Assembly: GCF_013393905.1 (NCBI RefSeq)
Contig: NZ_CP040272.1
Location: 3,902,001-3,966,000, forward strand
DNA from: Nostoc sp. C052
GTDB taxonomy: Bacteria > Cyanobacteriota > Cyanobacteriia > Cyanobacteriales > Nostocaceae
Direction of reading: 5' to 3'
DNA: 64,000 bases
In this document: piece by piece, positions 52,856 to 61,652 of the stretch
How positions within the stretch are numbered: position 1 is the first letter of the stretch
Layout: each line of letters begins with the position of its first letter
Translations under genes and position numbers: made by a program
The notes under the pieces: model-generated
Databases searched by the model: none
The model's input: only the letters and a program-made list of their open reading frames with translations
Told to the model about the DNA's origin: nothing

Positions 52856-54286
52856 GTGAGGAAGTCTGTGACCATTCAAAGAAGTTCGGCGGAAGAAAAC
52901 CAGTCGGGAAAAGCCTCAAAGTCCAATAAAAAGATTTCCCAGAACTCGACATCAGGACGTTGGCTATGGTTTTGGGTAGGGATGAGTGGTATTGCAATGG
53001 TGTCTGCAACTGCGGGGGCGCTTTTGGCGGTATCTTTGACTAGCACGCCTTTGCAACAAGCCCAACTAAGTCCAAAGGATGAGGCGGCTTTTGATGGCGA
53101 TCGCATTTCTGGAGGGGTACTGCGATTTTCAGAATTAACTCGCCCAGTAAATCTCTTGGTGATGGGGATGAGCGTACTTCCCCCAGATATTCAAAACCCT
53201 CCCCAAGAAACCAAAAACCTCAAATACCTGCCCCAAGTAAACTCCTTTGATGGTCTTTCTGATGTCATGCTCTTGGTCAAATTTGATCCAGAGACGAAAA
53301 AAATAAATATGCTCTCCATTCCCAGAGATACCCGCACACAAATAGAGGGGTATGGGGTGAAAAAAATTAATGCTGCCAATGTTGACGGTGGGCCAGCTTT
53401 GACTGCCAGAACCGTCAGTAATCTCTTAGGTGGGGCAGGAATTGATCGCTATATCCGAATTAACGTTTTGGGAGTTGCCAAGCTGATTGATGCTTTGGGT
53501 GGCGTCACAGTTTATGTCCCCAAAAATATGAAGTACCAAGATGATTCTCAGCATTTGTACATCAATTTGAAGGCGGGTAAGCAGCACCTCAACGGCGATC
53601 AAGCATTACAATTGCTACGTTTTCGTCATGACGAACTCGGTGATATTGGTCGGATTCAGCGGCAGCAAATGGTCATCCGAGCTTTGATGGATCAAACACT
53701 CAACCCGGCTACTGTTACTCAATTACCTAAAGTTCTGGATGTAGTCAAAGAACACATTGATACTAACTTGACGGTTGAAGAATTAGTGGCGCTGATGGGT
53801 TTTGGGGTGCGGACAAATCGCTCTAATATGCAAATGTTAATGCTGCCTGGTCGCTTTAGCGAGAAAGGTGAATTTGATGCTAGCTATTGGTTGCCTAACA
53901 AAGATGGTATTGCGAAATTAATGGCTCAACATTTTGGTTTAGAGTCAGAACAACAACAGCTAGGAACTACGGTTAGCCCCCGTTCTTTGCGTATAGCAAT
54001 TCAAGATAGTACAGGTGGCGATCGCTCTAACCTCCAGCCATTAATTACAGCCTTGGAAAAATCTGGATATCGCAACATTTATATTGCCAAGGCATGGGGG
54101 GAACCTCTAGAGGTAACTCACGTTGTCGCCCAACAAGGAGATGGTGACAGTGCCGAATCAATTCGCAACACTTTGGGATTTGGCGAAGTGCGCGTGGAAA
54201 GTACTGGCAACCTTGGCTCAGATATCAGTATCCAAGTGGGTCAGGATTGGTTGCAACAAAAATCTATTTTGGAGAAGTCGAAATAA
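52856..54286 (+). CDS. LytR-CpsA-Psr (LCP) family protein
   Basis: LCP proteins attach glycopolymers to peptidoglycan. The 476-residue protein starts with GTG, has a cytosolic N-terminus, one membrane helix (about 36-60) and the LCP domain with SDVMLLVKFDPETKKINMLS, IPRDTRTQI and the catalytic-site arginines in LLRFRHDELGDIGRIQRQQ. The C-terminal 120 residues form a LytR_C domain (LRIAIQDSTGGDRSNLQPLI). In cyanobacteria the polymer is unknown; capsular or cell-wall polysaccharide is likely. Confidence 0.94.
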   Translation: MRKSVTIQRSSAEENQSGKASKSNKKISQNSTSGRWLWFWVGMSGIAMVSATAGALLAVSLTSTPLQQAQLSPKDEAAFDGDRISGGVLRFSELTRPVNLLVMGMSVLPPDIQNPPQETKNLKYLPQVNSFDGLSDVMLLVKFDPETKKINMLSIPRDTRTQIEGYGVKKINAANVDGGPALTARTVSNLLGGAGIDRYIRINVLGVAKLIDALGGVTVYVPKNMKYQDDSQHLYINLKAGKQHLNGDQALQLLRFRHDELGDIGRIQRQQMVIRALMDQTLNPATVTQLPKVLDVVKEHIDTNLTVEELVALMGFGVRTNRSNMQMLMLPGRFSEKGEFDASYWLPNKDGIAKLMAQHFGLESEQQQLGTTVSPRSLRIAIQDSTGGDRSNLQPLITALEKSGYRNIYIAKAWGEPLEVTHVVAQQGDGDSAESIRNTLGFGEVRVESTGNLGSDISIQVGQDWLQQKSILEKSK

Positions 54287-54372
54287 TTCGTAATTCGTAA
54301 TGACGCTCGCGGACTCGCTACCGCTACGCTAACGTAATTCGTAATTCGTAATTCGTAATTAATTACGAATTG
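54285..54372. repeat. AATTCGTAATGACGCTCG repeat, copy 2
   Basis: Nearly identical to 32020-32082, extended by AATTCGTAATT units on both sides that can pair with the terminal AATTACGAATT at 54358-54368. Confidence 0.8.
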
Positions 54373-54399
54373 TGTTAACACTCTGAAGTACTGAACTGT

Positions 54400-55473
54400 T
54401 TACACTGGTATAAATGCTGCTGATACTGAATTTACTATCTGGTTGAGTTCTTGGAGTTTAGCTGCTACTACACCATTGGTTAATAATTCTTCTGCTTTAG
54501 CTAAACCCTCTGACATATCTGGACAAATACCACTCCGCCACAGATAAAATCCGCCATTCCATAAGGCTGTTTGCATCAATTCACCTGGTTTACCTGCCAA
54601 AACCTCTTGAATATCCGCCACCAGTTCTTCAGTAGTTCCAAGGGGTACGTTTTTGGTAGTAAAGCCGTAATCACGGGGTACGAGGTGCAATCGTTCTACC
54701 TCTTGGGATGCTACGGATGAAGATAAGCTGATGATTGCAGTGCGATCGCGTGGTAAGTCGCAACTACCTTCCAATCCTTTCACTAATGTAAATTTTGTGA
54801 CTCCTCGCAGTCCTAGAGCTACCTTAAACATTCCTTCGGTTGGGGGATGGACAAACCCTGCAATGACGTGGGCATCACCAGCATAAGGACACCAAATTAG
54901 CTCCATTGTCGCCAAGGGCGGACGTTTGCCAAGTTGATTGCGGTACTCCCAAATACTTGTAGTTAAGGGAAAATGCTGAGGTAGATAAATAAAGCCGATT
55001 CCCGTTTGCTCAAATACCTGCTGGGTTTTTGTTAGTGGTAGGGTAGTCCAATCGACTCCTAAACCTTGCCAAATATCTATCAGGGGTAAGCCGTACTTCG
55101 TTGGTAAGCGATCGCCACCGTGCATGATTACTGGTTGTCCCACTGCGGCGAGTAGTAAAGCTGTTACGGGACTAATTGGTGCTGTGCGGGTTCTGCCATC
55201 ATAAGGGATGCCAAGAGCGATCGCTGGCCGCTCTGAGGCTATTGGTTGCAGTTTTGGCCCCAGTTCCTCATAAGCATCTAACATTCCGGCTAATTCTTCC
55301 CCTGTGGGCCGCTTGATTCGATGAGCAATCAAAAATGCTCCGATTTGGGCTGGTGTAGCTTCACCTAACAGCATCATTTTAGTTGCGGTAGCTGCTTGGG
55401 CGCGAGTTAAATTCTCGGCTGTGTGGTTTCCGCCGCCTACTTTTTGCAGGAATTCCCGAAATACATTGCTCAT
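54400..55473 (-). CDS. Anthranilate phosphoribosyltransferase-family protein (TrpD2-like)
   Basis: A 357-residue protein of the nucleoside phosphorylase-like/TrpD fold. ATATKMMLLGEATPAQIGAF and AHRIKRPTGEELAGMLDAY are the N-terminal helical domain. The TrpD anthranilate-site motif K-H-G-N-R is changed to IMHGGDRLPTKYG, which points to the TrpD2/YbiB branch that binds nucleic acids and does not make tryptophan. It is downstream of the FHA gene on the same strand, with a TCATTGG repeat between. Confidence 0.82.
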   Translation of the reverse strand: MSNVFREFLQKVGGGNHTAENLTRAQAATATKMMLLGEATPAQIGAFLIAHRIKRPTGEELAGMLDAYEELGPKLQPIASERPAIALGIPYDGRTRTAPISPVTALLLAAVGQPVIMHGGDRLPTKYGLPLIDIWQGLGVDWTTLPLTKTQQVFEQTGIGFIYLPQHFPLTTSIWEYRNQLGKRPPLATMELIWCPYAGDAHVIAGFVHPPTEGMFKVALGLRGVTKFTLVKGLEGSCDLPRDRTAIISLSSSVASQEVERLHLVPRDYGFTTKNVPLGTTEELVADIQEVLAGKPGELMQTALWNGGFYLWRSGICPDMSEGLAKAEELLTNGVVAAKLQELNQIVNSVSAAFIPV

Positions 55474-55528
55474 TTAGTCATTGGTCATTGGTCATTAGTC
55501 ATTGGTCAATTATCAAATAATGTTTTTG

Positions 55529-56173
55529 CTACACAATATATACGGTGAAGTTGACTAGGTTATCTTGACCAAATCGCACTGAGTCACCGTTCAATAGGCG
55601 ATATTGCATCCCAGGTGTTAGAGGATTGTTGTTTAAATAAATGCCATTTGTACTCATATCAACAATCATGTATGAGTTTTGTGACCAGTCCCAATCGACT
55701 CGCGCATGACGACGAGAGACTATTCCTTCACTGGGAATGCCGGTCAAGTCAATTTCTGGCGGCGCTATTCCTGGACTCTGACTGCGGCGACCAATATAAC
55801 CTCCTTCCCCAATTAGGTTAAATTCTCTTCCTGTGCTATGTACTAGCTTTAAGAGAGGCGCTCTTTGAGGCGGGGGAGTATAAACAGGCGGTGTTGGTTG
55901 ATAAGAAACCCGTGGCTGATAGACTGTTGAATAATCAACGGGAGGTTGTTGAGGAACTTGGTAGTTAGGTTGGTCTGTTGCTGGTCGCTGATACTGACTA
56001 GGTGGTTGTTGACTGGGTTGTTGTTGATTGGGCTGTGGTTGAATCGGCGGTTGTGGTGTAGGGGAAACTACATTACCCACAGGGGTGGAACACCAGGGAC
56101 AAACCTTAGCATTGTTAGGCAGGGCGCGGTTAAAATATTCGCAACTGGGATTAGGGCACCGATTTGCAGGCAT
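55529..56173 (-). CDS. Zinc-ribbon and FHA domain protein
   Basis: A 214-residue protein: a Cys4 zinc ribbon (RCPNPSCEYFNRALPNNAKV, then CPWC), a Pro/Gln-rich linker (about 36-105), and an FHA phosphothreonine-binding domain with IGRRSQ, GIVSRRHARV and STNGIYLNNN. FHA proteins read phosphothreonine left by Hanks-type kinases. It overlaps the upstream pseudokinase gene by 23 bases, so the two are translated together and may work in one complex. Cytosolic. Confidence 0.92.
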   Translation of the reverse strand: MPANRCPNPSCEYFNRALPNNAKVCPWCSTPVGNVVSPTPQPPIQPQPNQQQPSQQPPSQYQRPATDQPNYQVPQQPPVDYSTVYQPRVSYQPTPPVYTPPPQRAPLLKLVHSTGREFNLIGEGGYIGRRSQSPGIAPPEIDLTGIPSEGIVSRRHARVDWDWSQNSYMIVDMSTNGIYLNNNPLTPGMQYRLLNGDSVRFGQDNLVNFTVYIV

Positions 56174-58286
56174 AGGAATTTATATCATCAGGCATAGGTT
56201 GTAAAGCTACAAGACCTACTTTAGTAAGTAAACACTGACCCTGACGAGTAGTTAGCATCTGGGCAAATGTAGAACCACCGGGCAGGCGGTTGCTGTCTTT
56301 AGGGTACACTACAAAAATAGGGTATCCCAGGGGGTAGCTTTGGAAAGTTGTGACATCAACATAATAATCATCATGCTGGCATAAGTCATCTGAGGGATTT
56401 ATTGAGCGGCGATCGCGTCTTTGAAACAGAGGTTGAATAGCTGACTTTTTGCCATCTGCGATCGCTAGCGGATAGCCTGTACATTGAGTAGAAGTTTTAC
56501 TGATAATCCCAAAACTAATAATACCAGTGGTTCGCCCCTCCAAAGTTTCACTGCGTATCAAATTTTGGGTCTTTGTGGTATCAAGTTTAGTAACCTTTGC
56601 TGCAAATAAAGCTTCGTCTTGAGGGGCATTTTTCAGAACTATTTCTTGAAATTTACTGATTGCTTCCGGTTCAGTTGGGGCGAAAGCTTTCACAGGTAGA
56701 TTTGGAAGTTTAGAATTAATCTGCTGCCAATTAGTAATTTTGCCTGTGTAAATTTGACGCAATTGCTCAATATTTATTTGCCCCCCAAGAGCATTAGCAA
56801 GATTTGAATCTCTTTTATTAAATGCTACAAACACAAGTAAACCATCATCAGCAACTTGTTTTTTAGCAAGTTTATCTGTGATGTTGTCTACCAAACTAGT
56901 AATTGCAAAATCTTTTTTGTTTGTTTGGACTTCTTCGATACTTTTAACCGGATTATTTATGTTTGATGATAAAACAGATTTATAGTCAAATGTTGCTGTT
57001 GCATCTGATTTTGGTCTGGTCAATAAATCTCCTAAACGAGTATTGTCTACAGATTGCGTTAAAACATAACTCCATGTACTATCTTTTTCTCCTGTGTAAG
57101 TAAATTGTCCCGAAGGAACGTTGGGAACTTCTGAGAAATTCCGCACAAGTCGAGACCATTCTATATATTGATTAGGACTAGCTGTTTTCTTACCCCAAAG
57201 CCAATACCAAATTCCGCCGCCAAGTAGTAATAAAGCGAGAATCCCTAACAGAATTAAGGGCATTGGTAAAGGCTTTTTGATTTCTTGAGAAGCTGGCGAC
57301 GAACCTAATGAATTTTTGCCGCGATCTTCTTTAGGAAGTTTCAGCAGTGCTTGACGAGCCGCTTCTGCATTCTCGAAAGGAGTTTCCAGACCAATTAAAC
57401 GATAAATAAACTGCTTTAAATGGCTATCGGTATCTGGCCATTGTTGATTATCTCTAGGGTTGAGAGGCTGGTTAGATAACAAATTAGTTGTCCGCCCCAC
57501 CCACAAAGTAAAGGCTAGCAACCCTAATGATTCTAAATCTTGCTCAGGTCTGGCGGGAGCAGGTTGAGGAATAATGGGTGGAATAAATAAGTTTTCCCAG
57601 ATAGCTAGATCACAAAAATATATAGAAAACTTTTGATTATTTTCTACCTTAATTAAGGTACTATCTAAATTGATATTTCCGTGAGTGATGCCCAACTGTG
57701 TTTGATTTGAGGGGAAACGCAGCTTTTGGGTGTGGAGAAACTGGAGAGTTTGTAAACCTTGATTTAGCACCTCACGCACATCAGGAGGTGTCATTGCTCC
57801 CTTTTCTATGAGATACTTACCTAAAGTTTGGGATGACTCTATACCCTGAGTAATAAGATAGCAGCGTTCGCCTTTTTCATCTGCGATCGCTTCTTTAGTT
57901 TCCATAAGACGGAAATTTTGAATTCGACTATCGGCTAAACTTACTCCACCCACCCGTTTGAAAGTATCTTTCCGCTTTTGAGTCTCGCTTTCATTAAAAG
58001 AACGATTGGGTAGCAGGTATTCTTTGATGATTACAGGCTGTTTGTCCTTGAGTTGAACACCTGAATATAGGCGGCCTAAACCCCGTACACCCACAAAACT
58101 AGCTATTTGATAAGTCCCCTGATTTCCTTTAATCTCAGCCTCCTGTGGTAAAGTTGCTGGAAAACCACATTCCAAGCAAAACTTAGCACCCTTGATTTGC
58201 TGTGCCGTTTGGAAAGGGCGATCGCAATTTAAGGGAGAATTGTACGAACAGGGGTATTCTTGATAAAAAGATTCAAATGGAGCCAT
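56151..58286 (-). CDS. Pseudokinase - membrane helix - PstS-like binding domain fusion
   Basis: A 711-residue fusion. Residues 1-45 form a Cys4 zinc-ribbon-like start (YPCSYNSPLNC...FCLECGFP). About 55-325 is a Hanks-kinase-like domain that keeps the VIIKEY lysine, but the catalytic HRD is THGNIN and DFG is CDLA, so it is probably inactive. A helix (PLILLGILALLLLGGGIWYW) crosses the membrane; the rest is a PstS-like phosphate-binding domain (QIYTGKITNWQQINSKL, FAPTEPEAISKFQE). It should bind a periplasmic ligand and signal inward. ATG 58286 is used over a TTG two codons earlier. Confidence 0.85.
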   Translation of the reverse strand: MAPFESFYQEYPCSYNSPLNCDRPFQTAQQIKGAKFCLECGFPATLPQEAEIKGNQGTYQIASFVGVRGLGRLYSGVQLKDKQPVIIKEYLLPNRSFNESETQKRKDTFKRVGGVSLADSRIQNFRLMETKEAIADEKGERCYLITQGIESSQTLGKYLIEKGAMTPPDVREVLNQGLQTLQFLHTQKLRFPSNQTQLGITHGNINLDSTLIKVENNQKFSIYFCDLAIWENLFIPPIIPQPAPARPEQDLESLGLLAFTLWVGRTTNLLSNQPLNPRDNQQWPDTDSHLKQFIYRLIGLETPFENAEAARQALLKLPKEDRGKNSLGSSPASQEIKKPLPMPLILLGILALLLLGGGIWYWLWGKKTASPNQYIEWSRLVRNFSEVPNVPSGQFTYTGEKDSTWSYVLTQSVDNTRLGDLLTRPKSDATATFDYKSVLSSNINNPVKSIEEVQTNKKDFAITSLVDNITDKLAKKQVADDGLLVFVAFNKRDSNLANALGGQINIEQLRQIYTGKITNWQQINSKLPNLPVKAFAPTEPEAISKFQEIVLKNAPQDEALFAAKVTKLDTTKTQNLIRSETLEGRTTGIISFGIISKTSTQCTGYPLAIADGKKSAIQPLFQRRDRRSINPSDDLCQHDDYYVDVTTFQSYPLGYPIFVVYPKDSNRLPGGSTFAQMLTTRQGQCLLTKVGLVALQPMPDDINSYACKSVP

Positions 58287-58329
58287 ATACAAAGAGTTTC
58301 GTGAATTGCGCCGATTACTTCTCTCGCGC

Positions 58330-59010
58330 TTAAGCGTGAACTAATCCTAACTTGAGGGCGACCACAATCGCTTGAGTCCGACTAGTAACCTTCAATTTTT
58401 CAAAAATACTGGTGAGATGCGCTTTAACAGTAGCAACTGTTACATATAAATGTTTAGCGATTTCTTCATTAGAAGCACCTTGAGTTAACCAGTATAAAAC
58501 TTCTTGCTCTCTTTCGGTTAAATGCACTTCATGACATGCTTTTACACAAGAATCTGAGTAAGCTTGAAAAAACCGGAAAAATCGACTAGCAACTTCTGAA
58601 GGTAGATAAATTTCCGACCGAGTTACAGTGTCAATAGCTTCACATAATTGGGTTGCTAAACGATTTTTAAACACATAACCAGCCGCCCCCACCTGCATCG
58701 CTCTAAAAATCCAGTCGTCTTCTTGATGAGCCGACAATACTAAAACTTTGCCAGTGTAAGCAGTTTCCTTAAGACGTGCCAAAACTGTAATTCCATCACA
58801 TCCTTTTAACTGCATATCCAGCAAAATTAAATCTGGACACTTCTGGGCTGTAAACTTTAAAACTTGATCGACAGAATCCGCATCACCTATCACTTCTACA
58901 GGTAACGCAGAATTAATACTATAAAAATTCAGGAGAGTACGCAACCCTTGACGAAACCTTTCTTCGTCATCTACAAGCAAAACTGAAAGTTTTTTCTGAT
59001 CATTAGTCAT
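58330..59010 (-). CDS. LuxR/NarL-type response regulator
   Basis: A 226-residue response regulator. The receiver domain (7-130) has Asp14/Asp15 and the phospho-acceptor Asp65 in DLILLDMQLKGCDG. The C-terminal helix-turn-helix is of the GerE/LuxR type: LTEREQEVLYWLTQGASNEE, then IAKHLYVTVATVKAHLTSIF. It binds DNA and probably controls this cluster and/or the divergent injection-system genes. It lies 26 bases after the histidine kinase and 43 before the pseudokinase gene. Confidence 0.95.
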   Translation of the reverse strand: MTNDQKKLSVLLVDDEERFRQGLRTLLNFYSINSALPVEVIGDADSVDQVLKFTAQKCPDLILLDMQLKGCDGITVLARLKETAYTGKVLVLSAHQEDDWIFRAMQVGAAGYVFKNRLATQLCEAIDTVTRSEIYLPSEVASRFFRFFQAYSDSCVKACHEVHLTEREQEVLYWLTQGASNEEIAKHLYVTVATVKAHLTSIFEKLKVTSRTQAIVVALKLGLVHA

Positions 59011-59036
59011 ATCTTTAATTACAAATTACGAATTAT

Positions 59037-60155
59037 TTATCCATTCCTTGGTCGAGGTAAAATTATAGAAAACTGCGCCCCACTTTCTGACAAAACTTGT
59101 GCCCAGATACTTCCTTGATGATCCAGAATAATTTTTTTAGCAATAGTTAAACCCAGTCCTGTGCCTCCTTTACGCCGAGAATAAAATGGGGTGAATACTT
59201 TTTGTAAATCTTCTTGAGACAATCCTGGTCCTTGGTCGGAAATTTTAATTAAAACTTCATCTTGAAAAATTTGCCAACTACAGCTAATAGTTCCTGAATT
59301 TGGGCTGAAATGAACAGCATTACTGAGGATATTATCAAAAACTTGTTTCATTTGTAATCTATCTATCTTCAGTATTGTTGATGTATCGGGAATTGATATT
59401 TTAATTTTTTTCTGATTAATGAGCGGTTGTAAATTTGTGATACTTTCAAATACCAAACTTCTTAAATCTTGAAGTGATACCCTTAATTTTGCACTTTGAC
59501 CACAATCAATCAGTTCATTTAAATTAGTATCTAAATCTTGTATGCTTTCGCCAATTATAGTTGCTTGCTCTTGCCAAGGGCTATCCTCTAAACCCAAGCA
59601 AAGATTATGTGCATATAATCCGATGAGTCCTAGAGAATTACGCAATTGGTGTCCTACTCGATGCAGAATATCTTCTAAAAGCTGAATTTCAGTTTTTTGT
59701 CTTCCATAATCCAAGTAAATATCTACATACTTGCTTAGGAGCATAGCCGAGCGTTTTACGTATAGTTGTAAGCTTGATGAGAGAGGTTCATGAGTAATGA
59801 TTTGAATGTATTCAGGTTTTTGATTTCTATAGGATATAGGGCAAATATAAGAAATGGATGAAAAATCCTTAAGTTTAAATTTATGTAAAGTAAAAGCAGC
59901 CGGAAAATCTGTGAGCCATACTTCTGAACGCAAGTAAGCTAAAGTTTTTGGAGGAAACGGAGCTTGGTCTTGACCATAATTTATAACCTCCTGATTAGCT
60001 CTCAAGAATGAATCATGATAGACAATTCGAGCGAAAAAAATTGGATATTGACTAGTTAATTGCTCAGATTCAAGCTGACAAAAACTCTGAATATCTGAGG
60101 AATTCAAATAATTAGAGCCATTGTCTAGTTTTTGTACAGAAAAGCCTAGTGTCAT
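59037..60155 (-). CDS. Sensor histidine kinase, soluble
   Basis: A 372-residue histidine kinase without membrane helices. The N-terminal 150 residues are a GAF-like or unrecognised sensor region. Phospho-acceptor His169 lies in the H-box HRVGHQLRNSLGL; the N-box (FDNILSNAVHF), G1 (ISDQGPG), F (FTPFYS) and G2 (GGTGLGL) boxes are intact. It is the cognate partner of the next gene. An in-frame TTG at 60224 would add 23 residues; neither start has a good ribosome site. Confidence 0.9.
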   Translation of the reverse strand: MTLGFSVQKLDNGSNYLNSSDIQSFCQLESEQLTSQYPIFFARIVYHDSFLRANQEVINYGQDQAPFPPKTLAYLRSEVWLTDFPAAFTLHKFKLKDFSSISYICPISYRNQKPEYIQIITHEPLSSSLQLYVKRSAMLLSKYVDIYLDYGRQKTEIQLLEDILHRVGHQLRNSLGLIGLYAHNLCLGLEDSPWQEQATIIGESIQDLDTNLNELIDCGQSAKLRVSLQDLRSLVFESITNLQPLINQKKIKISIPDTSTILKIDRLQMKQVFDNILSNAVHFSPNSGTISCSWQIFQDEVLIKISDQGPGLSQEDLQKVFTPFYSRRKGGTGLGLTIAKKIILDHQGSIWAQVLSESGAQFSIILPRPRNG

Positions 60156-60321
60156 AGCTTCACTCGCTTTTTGCAACCAAATGTTTTTTATTCTGCTGAC
60201 CAGTATAAAATTATGCAGCCTCAAGAATGTTTATTTTTTTGTTAAGTTATCTTTGTAACTAATTAATACAAAGAATTATTAAGTTTAAATTTAAAGCCGC
60301 ATTTCGTTTACCTAAGTATAT

Positions 60322-60340
60322 ATAGGTATATAGTACCTAT
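60322..60340. promoter_or_regulatory. Palindromic operator candidate
   Basis: ATAGGTA-tatag-TACCTAT, a perfect 7-bp inverted repeat. A third half-site ACCTA at 60310-60314 faces the first. Centre spacing suits a dimeric LuxR-type regulator, but no consensus is known for this protein. Confidence 0.4.
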
Positions 60341-60364
60341 TATTTACAACACTTGGATGAATCT

Positions 60365-60419
60365 GTTCGTAGAGAGCGCTGAAGCGCTCAAACCAAAGAC
60401 TAAAGTCTTGACTACGAAC
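60365..60419. repeat. Fold-back repeat GTTCGTAG...CTACGAAC
   Basis: A 55-base unit with 8-bp terminal inverted repeats and two inner hairpins, AGCGCT-ga-AGCGCT and AGACT-aa-AGTCT. Shape is typical of the short cyanobacterial cruciform repeats. Confidence 0.75.
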
Positions 60420-60782
60420 TTATTCATCTATGAAAGTTGGACTGGCGCTTTAGGGCAGGCTTTTCGGTCTACTCCACAAGAAAAAATGTCATGCGTCCAA
60501 TCAAGAACTACTCAAGACTAATCTACAAACTGAAGTTGCTACTTTTCGGATTATTGAAAAGCTAATATTTTTCAGTCCTCTCAATCATCATTTTGAGAAG
60601 ATGGGGAGTAGGGAAGAAGCAAGGGAGCAGGGAGAAGAATTTTCCCCTCCGCTCCCCGCACCCTGCCCCTCTGCCTCTTTTCAATTCCCCATCGAAAAAT
60701 ATCGACAAAAGTCTAATTAACTTTAGAAGACTGATACATATACTCTAGAGGCATCTGGATTAGCTACCAGCATAATACCTTC

Positions 60783-61622
60783 ATGCTTATCTTCGTTCTT
60801 CAAACTTTAGCCGAAATTCTCGCTGGAGGAACCTCGCTTACCAGTACAGAGCAAATTGACTTTAGCCATCCTGGTAATCGCAGGGAAGAGGGAGCAGGGC
60901 CAACTCTCAATTTATACATTTTTGATATACGTGAGAGTAAGCAGGTACAACATTCTGGCAGGCAAGTAGAACGCAAGCTAACACGCGCTCTACAACCTGC
61001 TACTGTAAATTGGGCACCGGCTTGGTTTGATGTTTCGCTGCTCTTAACAGCCTGGGATAGAACAGCTTTAGGTGAGCATCACTTTATTAGTGAGGCGTTG
61101 ACTGTGCTGTTGCGCCATCGCACCTTGGAAGAGGAGTTTTTGGTTTCTGAATTACGGGGCTATGGTAATTTGAACATGACAGTTGCCCTAGAGCCGCCAA
61201 TTGAGATTGGCTCTTTATGGAGCGCTCTCAATGTGCCATTGCGTTCAGCCTTATATTTGACAGTCACAATCCCCTTCGAGCCACAACCGACTCCAGTGCC
61301 TTTGGTTTGGGAGCGAATTTTCAATTTGCGAAATCAATTATCTCGCGATAGTGACAGTTTAGTATTAACGAGGCGAGTTGCGATCGCAGGTATTGTCAAA
61401 AGTGCGGTGACAAATTTACCGTTGGTAGCGACAGAAGTAGCTGTGAGGGGAACTGAAAAATCCATATTAACCACTAAAGAAGGGTTGTTCTTCTTTGAAG
61501 ACCTTCATTTAGGTAATTATGTTTTGACTCTGAATCATCCTGGCTATTTACCCCAAAACGTCAATGCATTGGTAGATAACCAAAGTCATACTTTCAAAGA
61601 AATATTTCTAACTCCTGAATAA
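60783..61622 (+). CDS. DUF4255 (Pvc16-like) injection-system protein with C-terminal carboxypeptidase-regulatory domain
   Basis: A 279-residue protein. The first 190 residues are DUF4255 (Pvc16/Cis16-like; GPTLNLYIFDIRESKQ, VNWAPAWFDVSLLLTAWDRT), a tail-terminator or cap-type protein of extracellular and thylakoid-anchored contractile injection systems. Residues 198-279 form a CarboxypepD_reg-like beta sandwich (RRVAIAGIVKSAVTNLPLVA, TKEGLFFFEDLHLGNYVLTL). First gene of the locus; the sheath gene follows after 30 bases. Confidence 0.85.
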   Translation: MLIFVLQTLAEILAGGTSLTSTEQIDFSHPGNRREEGAGPTLNLYIFDIRESKQVQHSGRQVERKLTRALQPATVNWAPAWFDVSLLLTAWDRTALGEHHFISEALTVLLRHRTLEEEFLVSELRGYGNLNMTVALEPPIEIGSLWSALNVPLRSALYLTVTIPFEPQPTPVPLVWERIFNLRNQLSRDSDSLVLTRRVAIAGIVKSAVTNLPLVATEVAVRGTEKSILTTKEGLFFFEDLHLGNYVLTLNHPGYLPQNVNALVDNQSHTFKEIFLTPE

Positions 61623-61652
61623 TTAGATTTTTACTGACTTGGAGAAACTTTC

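Larger units (their letters stand above)
60156..60782. other. Divergent control region between the two-component genes and the injection-system locus
   Basis: About 630 bases. It holds overlapping ACCTA/TAGGT inverted half-sites at 60310-60340, a fold-back repeat at 60365-60419, and a G/C-rich tandem repeat tract at about 60600-60690 in which GGAGCAGGG-like units face CCCCTCCGCTCCCC units. Promoters for both directions should be here; none is unambiguous. Confidence 0.6.

Noticed and set aside
54400..55473. Tryptophan biosynthetic TrpD
   Set aside because: The anthranilate-binding K-H-G-N-R motif is replaced by M-H-G-G-D-R and no other trp gene is nearby.
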